Shown piece after piece: positions 23,244 to 35,126 of a stretch of DNA of 64,000 bases. Each line of letters begins with the position of its first letter. Within the stretch, counting starts at the first letter, position 1. Source of the stretch: Magicicada septendecula (Eukaryota > Arthropoda > Insecta > Hemiptera > Cicadidae). The stretch lies in contig CM068370.1 in NCBI GenBank assembly GCA_034769895.1, positions 46,304,344 through 46,368,343 on the forward strand, read 5' to 3'. The position numbers and the translations under genes were made by a program. The notes under the pieces are model-generated. The model saw nothing but the letters and a program-made list of their open reading frames with translations, had not been told where the DNA came from and did not search any database.

Positions 23244-26200
23244 CAGTGGCGGCTTGCCCATAAGGGCTCTCGGGCACAGCCCTCCCATATAAAATAAAAA
23301 GTAATAATTAATTATTAATTTTTCACCAAATCAATTAAAAAAGTTCCTATACGCATCAAAACAATAATACAACGGAAAACATTTGACGTTTAAAGTCCGG
23401 AGTTGAGTTGCGGGCGTTGGCCATAGAGCCCAAAGCTACTGTGTGCAGTGTAAATGGAAAATACAGCAGACAGCTCTAACCGTGTGGTGACGTCAATCAA
23501 CTGTGTTCTTACGGACATGCTGGGACTTCATCCTTAGCCACGCATGCGCAAATCATCTCAGCCAGCGCCAGCGGCCAGCAGTGTAGCAGTTATTGGCACT
23601 CCTTGTTTGCAAACAGAGTTATTGTGTTTAGTGTGTGATTAATGTGTGTCATAATGAATAACACAGATTCTAACTTTGTAATTACGAATGATGTAAGTAA
23701 AATTATTAGCCAAGGGATAAAGAACTTAGAGCACAGGGTTGAACTTAAAAGATTAGGGCCTCTTAGGCCTAATATGGTGATTAATCAAGTACAAAAATCC
23801 ACTAAGAGTAGGAATAGCTACAATCGGAAATTTATTATTCATTTGTATAATTATGCTGATTGGTTGTGTGGGTGTGGAATAAAAAACTCATTTTTCTGTT
23901 ACCCGTGCATAGTAATGGGCGTACAGGATCGCACCTGGACTGTAGATGGTGTCTCGGATATTAAGCATATGAGTGAAAAACTTAAAAAACATAAATTAAG
24001 TGAAAAAAATATAAATGCATGTATCGAGTATGCAGTACTTGGGAAGGTTGACAGTGCATATAGATTAAGAATTCAAAAGTTAAATGAGGAAGTATCAAAA
24101 AATCGGTACATTTTAAGTAAGTTGATTGATGCTGTGAAGTTTTGTGGAGCTTTTGAACTTGCATTAAGGGGGCATGACGAAAGTGGCACTGACACATCTA
24201 ACAACCCTGGCATATTTCGTGGTCTTGTCAACCTAATGGCAGAGTTAGACTCTACATTAAAACAACATATTGAAAAAAGCAATAACCGAGTATTTTTAGG
24301 GCTTTCCAAAACTATCCAAAATGATTTACTTGATTCCATATATGCCGTGAGCTTGGAAATTATATGCGACGAAATTACTCAAACTAAATATATTGCTATT
24401 GAAGCCAATGAGACAACTGACTGTGCTACATTGTCTCAGCTAGTGTTTGTTGTCAGATACGAGTTAAATGGGGTTGTAAATGAAAGATTTGTTAGTTTTG
24501 TAGTACCCAAGGTCATGACGCAGCATCTGTTAGTGAAGCAATTTTTAACGAGCTGGAAAAGCTAAAAATTGACAAAACACCTGAAAGAGTGATTGCTCAA
24601 AGCTACGATGGCACTTCTGTCATGAGTGGCCAGCACACAGGTGTGCAGGCAAGAGTCAAAGCTGTGTACAAAAATGCACATATCGTACACTGCTACGCAC
24701 ATCAACTAAATTTGATCATTGAACGCTGCGCAACACAAAATAAACAGATAACAATATTTTTCAGTAATGTTGAAGCATTTTCATCCTTTTTTTCACAATC
24801 GACGAAAAGAACAGCAGTACTTGACGACATTATGAAAAAACGAATACCAAAGAGCTCTGGCACTCGTTGGAACTTCAAGTCTAGAATTGTCAGCACATTA
24901 TTTAAGTATAAAAATGAAATAGAAGAATGCTTAAATAAAATATTAGACGACAACAGCAATGATTATACAACTGTAAACAAAGCAGTTGGTTTAAGCAACC
25001 TTCTTAAAGACAACGATTTCATTTTATGGGTAACATTTTTTAATAAAATAATGCCCCATTGTGATATTTTGTACAACGAGCTTCAGAACAAGACAATCAA
25101 CTGCATCAAGGCCTTAAAATAAATAGGCGAATTTAAGTCTATAATCCAAAAAATAAGAAACTTGCCTGAGGTTGACCAGCCCAGTTCTAGCGAACTTGAT
25201 GGAACTGAAAATGATTTATCTTGTTCAGGCCCCAGTAGAAAATGTGGCCGATTTGAAGATAGAAGACACATTGTGGCAAAAGAAGTGTGTGATGTTATCA
25301 TGACTGGAATTGACAATCACTTTAATTTCTTAGATCATTTGTCGGTAGCTAAGTTATTTCAGCCAAGTTTGTTTCCTGAGTTAAAAATAAATTTCCTGAA
25401 AATGAATTATAAATTGCTGTAAATTTATTCCAGTTGAATAAAATAGAACTGAAACAAGAGTTGGTAGTAATATACAGTAGAAGTGATTTTTCTGAGGCGA
25501 CAGGCTCATTACGGTTGCTTAATTTTATTTATGATAATAATCTGAGAGATGTGCTCCCCGAATCAGTGAAATTACTTCAGATCATCTGCACAATCCCAAT
25601 GACCACTGCAGAAAGTGAAAGATGTTTTTCAACTTTAAAGCGAATAAAGACTTTTACCAGGAGCACAATGAAAGAAGGTAGACTCAGTGCACTCGCCATG
25701 TGTTCAATTGAAAAGAAATTATTATCTACCCCCAATTTTAATGAACGTGTGATCAACCACTTCGCTGCACAGAAAGAGAGGAGGATGGACTTCTGCTACA
25801 AACAATATAACTAAAGGTATGAATTTTCAGTCGTAGATTAATTTATTTTTGATATTAAATGTGACTAAGTATATTTAAAGTGATAGAAGATTAATACCTT
25901 GTTACTTAATACAACTTCCTCCAGAATTCTGATGCTTGGTCTAATTTTAAAAATATAGCTTTCACATTTGCCCTGTGGTATATAGCTATGTACTTCTGTT
26001 CTATAAAATATTTTGAATTTCCACTCTTATTATTCACATATCTTAAAAATAAAATGCTTACAGTAAAATCAAATGTTATAAGTAGACTAATTTTGACAAT
26101 TTTATAAATTTATAAAAATACATACAAGAAAGTGAATGAGTGTGTGTATCTGTGTGCGCGCGTTCGTGTGCATGTGTGTTTGTGTAGAGATAGTTATGAC

Positions 26201-26246
26201 CTTATGAAAGAGCCCCTCCCATGTTCATAACGACGAGCCGCCACTG
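23244..26246 (+). mobile_element. hAT-A element, complete ends
   Basis: Terminal inverted repeats cagtggcggct and agccgccactg, flanked by the 8-bp duplication gtcccact at 23236-23243 and 26247-26254, define a 3003-bp hAT transposon. It contains a broken transposase gene. A GT-rich low-complexity stretch lies near its right end. Confidence 0.95.
23642..25814 (+). pseudogene. hAT-A transposase (DUF4371 / ZMYM1-like), broken
   Basis: The N-terminal part (23642-24565) carries a TTF-type zinc finger (WLCGCGIKNSFFCYPC ... HMSEKLKKHK) and the start of DUF4371. A 1-bp loss near 24512 shifts the frame; the correct reading continues to SYDGTSVMSG, HCYAHQLNLII and SGTRWNFKSR in the 24589-25122 frame. 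An in-frame TAA follows at 25120-25122, the same frame goes on to 25422, and a second shift leads to the dimerisation domain at 25434-25814 (CTIPMTTAESERCFSTLKRI). The motif expected to read DETTD reads NETTD, so the first catalytic Asp is also lost. Nuclear cut-and-paste transposase by family; dead here. Confidence 0.9.
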
Positions 26247-26254
26247 GTCCCACT

Positions 26255-26655
26255 CCAAAATATGATCACCATTGTTTTGCGATAGTTTATTGCTATGATG
26301 GAATTTTTACAATTAAGTTGAACTCACTGCATATGTCAAAATATTAGTCTCAGAATGATTCCTAGATCCATGCTTGGTTTTTCTGAAACCAATAATATTT
26401 GAAGGGCATGAAATCTTATAGTTTACATATTCTACACATCAACACTGACACTAACTTCATGATAAGCTACACACAAAGTGTTAATCTATATTTCCTTCTG
26501 CCCATTATTAGTTAAGATTAATATGACTTAGTATAATTTTCTTCAGTCTTCTGAATTTATTAGAACAACAAGGTACAAGCAATTAATAACAAGCACACAT
26601 TGAGAATTACCTGTAAATTATTATATAACCATAATCTACGATGTATTTGATATTC
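26255..26655. other. AT-rich stretch, nothing recognised
   Basis: Short gap between hAT-A and the LTR element M1; no features seen. Confidence 0.5.
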
Positions 26656-26659
26656 ACAC

Positions 26660-28013
26660 TGTAACAATAAAAAAGGAGCCGAAATATATAAAATAAATAA
26701 AATCACTACCAGGACTTACCTGCACGCAATTACAACACTTACCTGCGTTATTGAAATTTTACCAGAAGACCAAGGTCGCCACGATTATTTTTTATAGGAT
26801 AAAATATCGAAAACCTTTACACTCCACCCTAAATAAAACGGACAATTTAGCAATCTGACCCACCCAATTAATAACTCAGAAAGATTCCGGAACGTTAGAC
26901 GAATTTTTAACACAGAAATGAGGAAATGGCAATGACGAAATAACTTAAACTAACACATGGTTATTAAATGAACACTTTACTTACTCTCATAAAGACGTAA
27001 ATTCCTTATACACAACACAAACGAATACGGTAACACATTAATTACTGGTTACATCGACCTTACCTTACATACTATGTATTACAAAAGAAAGCAGCCCAGC
27101 TTTGCACACACACTCTATCACACCAATTAAACCCCTTTTAAATATTATAGTCAATATAGAAAATATTTAGCCTTTATACATTCCTGTTTCGTTACATTCA
27201 CTAACTGTCCTGATGCCGACCGAACACGTGTTTTAATGTCCGATTTCACTTTTGGCGTTTCGCACTTTCGCTACACTAGTTTATTACGTCGTTGATTTCA
27301 CGAGTCCCGGTCGGTATTAACGATATTGTTGTTTCACATCACATCGTATAAAACAACACCGACCGGGACGCCGACAGAGTTGTAAGCGTCTCTAACTGGG
27401 TGCGGCTCTAGCTGACTATATGGCGTCTCTGCTTAATGTCGACTGTGTGGCTGTGAACGTAACAGGTACATCTACCTGTTCCTGCATGGAAGTTGTTCTT
27501 CAATGCCACGATGTTTTTGTCGTCGCTCCTTGTTCCTCTGCTGTCGTGTAACCATTTTATATAGGGAATGGAGCTGACATATGTGGATGACCAGAGCTGA
27601 ATATTGGGCTTGGCTCTGCTGATGTCATTGGAAAGACCGGATTTAGCCATGACTTCCTGCCGCTCAAAAAGCACATTGCGGAATTCTGTTAGTACCAGGA
27701 TATCCGGTTTTTGTCTGGATGCGTCACTCAGATTTGCAGTGATACAGTTGAGTCTGTGTGCTGTTTACACAAGTACAGAGTTCTTAGAATTTTGTGGAGG
27801 TAAATTCTTCTGCCGTGTTACACCACTGAAATTGCGCATCGCCTTTGTTCCAAACTCTATTTCTCAACATCGTGCTGTTGCTTGTTACATAACGTTGCAC
27901 AATAACACAGTTTTTTCCAATTTATTATACCAGTCCGCCCGAAAACGAAATAAGTCACAATATAATAATGCCCCAAGCGGTTAAAATAGACACACAAAAT
28001 TTGACCCGCTACA
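26660..28013 (-). repeat. M1 3' LTR (1354 bp)
   Basis: Left copy. It starts tgtaacaataaaaaagg and ends cccgctaca as read on the plus strand. A TATATAAAA box lies on the minus strand at 27555-27563. Two minus-strand splice-donor-like AGGTAAG strings lie near the outer end. Confidence 0.93.
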
Positions 28014-28386
28014 ATACCCCCTCGATGAGAATTCTGCTGTCCACGACAGAAGAAATCTCATCGATAACCCCGAAGAAGATCGGTGAGGAACTGGTGCCAA
28101 CAACCACCTGGTTCTTAATCTGCATGGGTACACGACCCCCCTGGCTCAGCGACCATGGACTCATCTGAACGAGATCACTGGACTTCTCCGTAAGAGATCC
28201 CAACACCGAGAAATCGATCAGACTCGCACCATAGCCCACCTCGCCCTTCAACATACTACCCCCAAAAATCCTCAATCCCTGGCTAAAATCATTCCAGCTC
28301 CTCCGCCGATATGGATCCCCTTTTTGCAAGCTGGGCTGCCTTTGGCAAATACTGGGCTCACACACTCTAACATTACATATTACCAT
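28009..28386 (-). CDS. M1 3' ORF, 125 aa, function unknown
   Basis: The ORF reads through the hairpin and the polypurine tract, and its TAG stop (28009-28011) lies in the first bases of the 3' LTR. The product contains GYGASLIDFSVLGSLTEKSS and ends VVDSRILIEGVL. The corresponding place in M2 translates to a related but broken string (SHLSGFMVLGFYNRKS), which suggests that this was protein-coding in the family. It could be the C-terminus of a lost pol or an accessory protein; no domain was recognised. The start codon is uncertain because upstream sequence may have been deleted. Confidence 0.45.
   Translation of the reverse strand: MVICNVRVCEPSICQRQPSLQKGDPYRRRSWNDFSQGLRIFGGSMLKGEVGYGASLIDFSVLGSLTEKSSDLVQMSPWSLSQGGRVPMQIKNQVVVGTSSSPIFFGVIDEISSVVDSRILIEGVL
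28014..28063 (-). promoter_or_regulatory. M1 polypurine tract and adjacent hairpin
   Basis: On the minus strand GAGGGGGTAT abuts the LTR, as expected for the plus-strand primer of reverse transcription. Beside it, 28023-28063 folds into a hairpin: 8 bp (cgatgaga/tctcatcg), an A.A mismatch, then about 8 more pairs around a short loop. The same arrangement occurs at 47206-47253 and 62632-62690 with different bases. Confidence 0.75.
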
Positions 28387-31300
28387 AACACATAAGAATA
28401 AAACTTTCTTTTAAAATTTATCAAAAATTTAAAAAATTCAAAATTCAAAAAATAATCGTTTATCAAAAAATTCTCTTCCTCTTTTTTCTAATTCTTGTTT
28501 CAATGACAACCTAAACATTTCTAATAATATAAACACATCCTTATTCTAACAGGAGAATCCCTTATAGTCTACCAATATAATGCAATACAATAAAATAAAC
28601 ATGGTTAATGCACGTATAATAAAAGAATCATTATCTAAAAATTTGCATTCGCTGGCAGGCGAAAAATCAAAAAAATTTTTTTTTTTTTCAAAAAATATTT
28701 AAAATTTCCAAAAATTTTAAAATTCAAAAAAAATTTAAATTTATTCATTAAATTTTTTATTAAATTTATTTATTAAATATTTATTAAAACTATTCAAATA
28801 TTGGTTTGAATTAATTAAACAAACAAATCACAATTGGCTTCCTACTATACACAAGCTTAGTAGGTGTATGAACTCATCAGCTGATCATAACTAGGTCAAG
28901 TCCAAAACCCTTGACCTACATATGTTATGTATGATTTCTGAAAGCACTTTAAACATCTGTAATATCCTAACTTGAAATACAAAACATAATAACATAAAAT
29001 ATTTAAAACAAACAAAATATTAATATAATTAATCATCAACTTGACATTTAAATTATTTAAAATAAACACTTCTTGACTTTACATTATTTTCAAATTTTAT
29101 CAAAATTCTGTCACTGGTGAAAAAAAATAAACAATTGTATATTCCTTATTATAAATTCCTCTCTTTAGCTTAACAGTTTACGTTAATCTACTGTGGGTGA
29201 TGTAAATTATTTATTCTCGTTTTTCTGTATGAGATTTCTATACATATATAAACTTTCTCCCCCTGACTCTAATATTTATCAACTGCAACTCCCATGACAC
29301 CCATCTCTACCAAAATCTCTACTAATCAGAACACTCTAAACCCCAACTTATCATTCAACACAAAACGCCACCTTCTCTACATATATGAAAAAATACTCTC
29401 TAACCCTTTGTACATAGGATACGTGTTTCCTTCCCAAAACTCATTCCCTTATGTTGGTCCCTGGACTCCCCCTAGGTAACCCTTTCCGGCGCCAATCGGT
29501 CCCTATCCCGTCCCAACCCTTGTTGCGGACTCCTACATTACACTATCCTCTAATACAAAATTGCCATCCCCAAAATCTCAATCTCATTTCATTACCACAA
29601 ATACAACAAAATAATCTCATTAATTATGAACATAAATATATATCATTCAAAACTCTACATAAATTCCCCACAACTGTGTCAACATTACTACTTCACCAAC
29701 TTCTATAACATACATTAACTCAAAAACAACATTACATCATACTCATCTCTACTATTTCACATTCACTTTTTAATTCAACTTGGACAGGTCTGCATGTCCC
29801 ATAAAACATTTATCACCCATGAATTATCTTTTATTAATTTGCATAAATTATTATTATTTCATTTCTCATATTCCTTTTATCTTTACTTCAAAATATCTGT
29901 AGTACATCGAACATTAATTATTTGTAACCTTTACAAACCACTATACCAGTGACATGGTATTGTTGATCAGCTGATATCCTAACATAATAAAAACACAATG
30001 AAACTACATCTTAAAATTGAACAAATTACATGGAAGATACATATTTATTTTTATTTATTCTCCCTTCTCACCTCATTGTTTCCCATTTTTCTGATTCTGA
30101 TGCTTATGTTAACCTGCCAGACGATTTACTTATGGCTTAAAAAAAATACACACATAATAAAATTACATATTCTTATCTAATAGACAACAATAAAATAATA
30201 CACTTAAAATTATAGCATAAACACCTTAATTTACGAGTCTGAGCATATAATTATGTGGACAGAGCACAAGCATTTTTGATTAGATTAAACCTTGAATAAG
30301 CAAAAAACTTTTACGTCATAGAATTTTAAATTCGTGACTCCTTTACGTCACCTCCCAGCCACACACTCTATTTCGGATTATGGAGGACTGTCTCGCCCTT
30401 TCGCTTCCACAGAGACTGTATATTTTGGAGCAGGTTTTTTACCTCTCCGTGTCTCTGCTTCCGCTGTTAAGTTTTAAATTGGTGAACATCATCATGTTCT
30501 TGTTTTATAATCATGCACCCTTAAAAACGGATCTGCCACCTGGCTCTGCTGTTCCTACTCGAACAGAGTGGCAGCCGCTGTTCCCTAGTTCCGGAGATTT
30601 CCTCTAATTGTCCCCCCATTAAATTTCAAATATATACCAATTTCAAGTCAGCTATGGTCAAGGGACTTGATATGACCATAGCTGGCCGCTAGCCGAAACC
30701 ACGGTTAGTGCTGGTAAGGCAGTAACCGCCCGAAAAGTCGAGGAAATCTAACTCTAATTTCACTGCCTGTTAAACATCAATATTTTTATGTGCGACACTG
30801 TCATTTAGTAATGTGTGTAAAATTTTTATTTTACACGTATAAGGTGTGCCGCACATTTATCGCCAGCTCGGCCTCCGATGGAGGTAACACTCACTGCTAC
30901 CCCCAACCCATTTTGCTACTTGTGAGAGCACAGGCCACCCCCACAATAGCCACATAATAACTAATTACGATTGACAACTAATTAAAATTTTTTGTATACA
31001 TTATCATATAATATTTACATCAACACTCGTCTAACCCATTCATAACCTTTTACCGTTTGACTTTCTTAAACTTTTCAAAATTTATTATTAATAATCATTA
31101 TTTATCATTTTTCATTTATTAAAAAATTTTTTAATTATTATTTTTATTAAACACAATGATTGCATTAAAATCTCACTATTGCATTAACACCTCAATCACA
31201 CCTGTAACTATTTTTATTACACATGATTATAAAATTTTTCTACTTACAATTCCTTTAACATGCTATACACATAAAACATAATCACCCTCATCTCTGAAAC

Positions 31301-31784
31301 ATTTTACACAAAATTAGTTTAAATCCAACAACTCATCATTCATTACCAAATTTCCAAATCTCGTAACATAAACTGAATTTACCAAAAAATTTAATTATAC
31401 AACATTTACATAATCAATTAAAATATTTAAAATATATCAAATTATTTTAATTAAATTAATTATTAACAATATAGAATTCATTACCATCCAAACAAATATA
31501 ATTCTCTGATTACTTGTTTTCAAAATTAATTTGGTTTATTTATTTAAATTGCAAGTATTTCAATATTATTATCACAACAATCATCTTACATACACACATA
31601 TAAATTCACTATATTTTATCTACAACTCTTGTTAATTATTATTCCATTTTTTCCACACTTCTGTCCAAATCTGCCATGTCGAACAACCATAAAACATAAT
31701 GTTTAATTGTCTTTTATTGTTTTACAGTCTACCCTCCATCGTCAAAAAGGTATCTTACATATTTATAGACTAAATGGTTTTTAT
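28387..31784. other. M1 internal AT-rich region without supported genes
   Basis: About 3.4 kb, mostly very AT-rich with long A/T runs (28400-30230 and 31020-31700). A GC-richer island at 30230-30960 contains no ORF with a recognisable product on either strand. Short plus-strand frames here (29294-29479, 29451-29708, 30380-30607) are antisense to the element and not supported. Confidence 0.55.
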
Positions 31785-33116
31785 TTACATCCAATTTATT
31801 ATAATTATTTTTATTATAAACCCTTTTATTATCTCATAAGACTTGTCACTATTATTTGTTTTTATCCCGCCTCCGTGAATATTTGTTGTTACACCCAGGT
31901 AATTTATTTTCTCATCATATTCCTCCACTACAAGTACACTAATTCTTCCTACAGGTACACATTTATCATCAATATAATCATTGTCTACTACTACACAAGG
32001 TACGTCTACATTATTTATCATAATTCTCTTAATCTTCATCTTCTCTATCAGCTCTGCATAACCTCTATTTATTTTGAACCACTCCAACTCTTTCTCTCTC
32101 TCATAATCACTTTCATCACAATACCTGTCACAACACCACTGACCTACTTCACTCCATGCAAAGGGCACAACAAACTTACTATACCACTTCCTGGCTTTTC
32201 CAGGTTTGCAAAAAATTAGGGGACTGCTTGAAGACACCTCGTCTTCCACACAATTAACGGAGGAAACTCTGTCCTCAAAATTCACTACTAGCGGAGTCCT
32301 TACTCCACTTACATCACGGGGAAAATTTGCCCTTTGACACCCTAACCTCTCATCACACTCTCTCTCAATTTCATCAACACTCGCTAACATGTTGTTATTA
32401 AGTTCTACTTCACCACAAACTTCATCATCACTATTTGTTTTCACCACATCATTCTTAAATAGCTCATTTTCAACTATTTTATCACTATTATTTATTAATT
32501 CAGTTTTACAACTGTAACTTACCTTGTTAATTATTTCTTCGCTATTATCAGAGACATTATTACCACTTACCTGTGTTAACTCAACTTTTAATTGACATCT
32601 ATCTTCCTCCCACTTCTCGTCTCGTTTTTTCAATTCCTTATTGAATTCCTTGGTATTACTAATCATGTCATCTAACATTGCGTTTTGTTTATCCAAATGT
32701 TCATTAAACTTGTTACACATCATAATCATCATATTCATCATCTGTGTCTTATAATCAGATTCACTCATTTCATTGTTACTTACCTCATTGTCTGTCACCT
32801 GATCGTCTTTATTTTTGTTAACTTGGTCTGTCTCTCTACCTTTATTTATCACCACCACACTATCATCATTTTCACTAGGCCTATTCTCTGCCTTATTTTC
32901 TACCAGTTTTACTTCAGCTATCTTACCTTTAACATTGGTCATCTCACTATGTTTATTGATTTCCGCAAATATTCCTTCCTCTTGTTCTTCCATTCGGGTT
33001 AACCTATCGTCTAAATTACCCCATTCCTCGTTTGTCATCTCACCCACAACACCTCGAAATTCATTCTCCCACTCATCCCATGCAAAATCACTATCGTTAC
33101 TTTGTATTATAGACAT
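31785..33116 (-). CDS. M1 Gag-like protein, 443 aa
   Basis: First long ORF downstream of the 5' LTR, starting MSIIQSNDSDFAWDEWENEF about 200 bp from the LTR. The N-terminal third is acidic and low-complexity. Around residues 130-180 is a helical stretch (MMNMMIMMCNKFNEHLDKQN, KKRDEKWEED) likely to form a coiled coil. A cysteine-containing segment (WSEVGQWCCDRYCDES) follows near residue 330. The end holds a domain reading NNVDVPCVVVDNDYIDDKCV and ISVLVV. Position and composition fit a structural Gag; no zinc knuckle or protease DTG motif was seen. M2 carries a related N-terminal part (KQN-x-ML shared). The frame is intact. Confidence 0.7.
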   Translation of the reverse strand: MSIIQSNDSDFAWDEWENEFRGVVGEMTNEEWGNLDDRLTRMEEQEEGIFAEINKHSEMTNVKGKIAEVKLVENKAENRPSENDDSVVVINKGRETDQVNKNKDDQVTDNEVSNNEMSESDYKTQMMNMMIMMCNKFNEHLDKQNAMLDDMISNTKEFNKELKKRDEKWEEDRCQLKVELTQVSGNNVSDNSEEIINKVSYSCKTELINNSDKIVENELFKNDVVKTNSDDEVCGEVELNNNMLASVDEIERECDERLGCQRANFPRDVSGVRTPLVVNFEDRVSSVNCVEDEVSSSSPLIFCKPGKARKWYSKFVVPFAWSEVGQWCCDRYCDESDYEREKELEWFKINRGYAELIEKMKIKRIMINNVDVPCVVVDNDYIDDKCVPVGRISVLVVEEYDEKINYLGVTTNIHGGGIKTNNSDKSYEIIKGFIIKIIIINWM

Positions 33117-33295
33117 TTTTTAAAGTTCGTTTGTGTAACACTCATATATAAAACTACTATTTTTCTATACTCAAAACGCCTAATCACTACTGTGAATATG
33201 TGCAATACAATTTTTATACATTCGTCATTACCACATCCTATTTTCTGTGTATTAAAATAGGTCTATCTCATATAAAATTATAATTAAACGAAAAT

Positions 33296-33315
33296 CCTGG
33301 CAGCGCGTCGACATT
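33296..33315 (-). promoter_or_regulatory. M1 presumed primer-binding region
   Basis: The bases just inside the 5' LTR read AATGTCGACGCGCTGCC on the minus strand. They do not begin TGG, unlike the TGGCGCCC site of M2, so priming by the 3' end of an ordinary tRNA is not evident. Confidence 0.4.
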
Positions 33316-34670
33316 TGTAACAATAAAAAAGGAGCCGAAATATATAAAATAAATAAAATCACTACCAGGACTTACCTGCACGCAATTACAACACTTACCT
33401 GCGTTATTGAAATTTTACCAGAAGACCAAGGTCGCCACGATTATTTTTTATAGGATAAAATATCGAAAACCTTTACACTCCACCCTAAATAAAACGGACA
33501 ATTTAGCAATCTGACCCACCCAATTAATAACTCAGAAAGATTCCGGAACGTTAGACGAATTTTTAACACAGAAATGAGGAAATGGCAATGACGAAATAAC
33601 TTAAACTAACACATGGTTATTAAATGAACACTTTACTTACTCTCATAAAGACGTAAATTCCTTATACACAACACAAACGAATACGGTAACACATTAATTA
33701 CTGGTTACATCGACCTTACCTTACATACTATGTATTACAAAAGAAAGCAGCCCAGCTTTGCACACACACTCTATCACACCAATTAAACCCCTTTTAAATA
33801 TTATAGTCAATATAGAAAATATTTAGCCTTTATACATTCCTGTTTCGTTACATTCACTAACTGTCCTGATGCCGACCGAACACGTGTTTTAATGTCCGAT
33901 TTCACTTTTGGCGTTTCGCACTTTCGCTACACTAGTTTATTACGTCGTTGATTTCACGAGTCCCGGTCGGTATTAACGATATTGTTGTTTCACATCACAT
34001 CGTATAAAACAACACCGACCGGGACGCCGACAGAGTTGTAAGCGTCTCTAACTGGGTGCGGCTCTAGCTGACTATATGGCGTCTCTGCTTAATGTCGACT
34101 GTGTGGCTGTGAACGTAACAGGTACATCTACCTGTTCCTGCATGGAAGTTGTTCTTCAATGCCACGATGTTTTCGTCGTCGCTCCTTGTTCCTCTGCTGT
34201 CGTGTAACCATTTTATATAGGGAATGGAGCTGACATATGTGGATGACCAGAGCTGAATATTGGGCTTGGCTCTGCTGATGTCATTGGAAAGACCGGATTT
34301 AGCCATGACTTCCTGCCGCTCAAAAAGCACATTGCGGAATTCTGTTAGTACCAGGATATCCGGTTTTTTGTCTGGATGCGTCACTCAGATTTGCAGTGAT
34401 ACAGTTGAGTCTGTGTGCTGTTTACACAAGTACAGAGTTCTTAGAATTTTGTGGAGGTAAATTCTTCTGCCGTGTTACACCACTGAAATTGCGCATCGCC
34501 TTTGTTCCAAACTCTATTTCTCAACATCGTGCTGTTGCTTGTTACATAACGTTGCACAATAACACAGTTTTTTCCAATTTATTATACCAGTCCGCCCGAA
34601 AACGAAATAAGTCACAATATAATAATGCCCCAAGCGGTTAAAATAGACACACAAAATTTGACCCGCTACA
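33316..34670 (-). repeat. M1 5' LTR (1355 bp)
   Basis: Right copy, nearly identical to 26660-28013. A minus-strand TATATAAAA box at 34211-34219 is the likely promoter. An open minus-strand frame of 106 codons (34064-34384, starting MTHPDKKPDILVLTEF) lies inside it in the sense direction. In the 3' LTR a shorter T run breaks the same frame, so its coding status is doubtful. Confidence 0.93.
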
Positions 34671-34828
34671 ACACACACATAAAATCAAATTGTAATTACT
34701 TCTGCAAGTACTATTTTTTTAATCATTTTAGTTAATCTTATGCATGTTTTACAGAATGTATCTGTATCTTCAGATGTTTGTAAATGAATTAATTTACCTG
34801 TGTAAGTCGTTTGAAACATCTAAAATTG

Positions 34829-34977
34829 AATATCACTATAATATTGACGACTCGGAACACTAAGTTTTTTATAAGTAAAAACGTAAAGTTTTTCCTTACA
34901 GCCTAAACCGGCTTTCACCTATAGAAGGCTTCATCAGAGGCTTCATCCGGACACGTCATGGACAACGAAATCCAAGA
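34829..34977 (+). mobile_element. PLE copy d, one arm plus tail
   Basis: 149 bp: one family-1 arm in minus orientation joined directly to the ~40-bp tail, with the second arm deleted. It is flanked by the 11-bp duplication atctaaaattg at 34818-34828 and 34978-34988. Confidence 0.82.
34900..34942 (-). ncRNA. Hammerhead ribozyme motif, copy d
   Basis: Minus strand: AGCCU, CUGAUGA, stem II built on CCU/AGG, GAAA, GCCGGU, UU, AGGCU. Stem I is 5 bp. The core is intact. Confidence 0.7.
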
Positions 34978-35037
34978 ATCTAAAATTGTTTCAAAAAATT
35001 TAAAGTATAATTATTTCTGTCTGTCTGTCTATCTCTG

Positions 35038-35038
<1 letters not shown>

Positions 35039-35123
<85 letters not shown>
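35039..35123. repeat. (CA)n microsatellite
   Basis: About 42 uninterrupted CA units. Confidence 0.95.

Positions 35124-35126
<3 letters not shown>

Larger units (their letters stand above)
26660..34670 (-). mobile_element. LTR retroelement M1, complete, lacking pol
   Basis: Direct repeats 26660-28013 and 33316-34670 (TG...CA) enclose 5.3 kb and are flanked by the 4-bp duplication acac (26656-26659, 34671-34674). Orientation is minus, from the Gag-like ORF, the polypurine tract beside the left LTR and the leader beside the right LTR. I saw only about one substitution and one T-run length change between the LTRs, so the insertion is recent. The internal region holds a Gag-like ORF and a 3' ORF separated by 3.4 kb of AT-rich sequence. 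No reverse transcriptase, RNase H or integrase motif was found, so it must depend on another element for mobility. Confidence 0.93.

Noticed and set aside
32685..33123. Plus-strand open frames opposite the M1 Gag-like ORF
   Set aside because: They are shadows of the long minus-strand ORF and have a His/Ile/Leu-rich composition typical of antisense reading.
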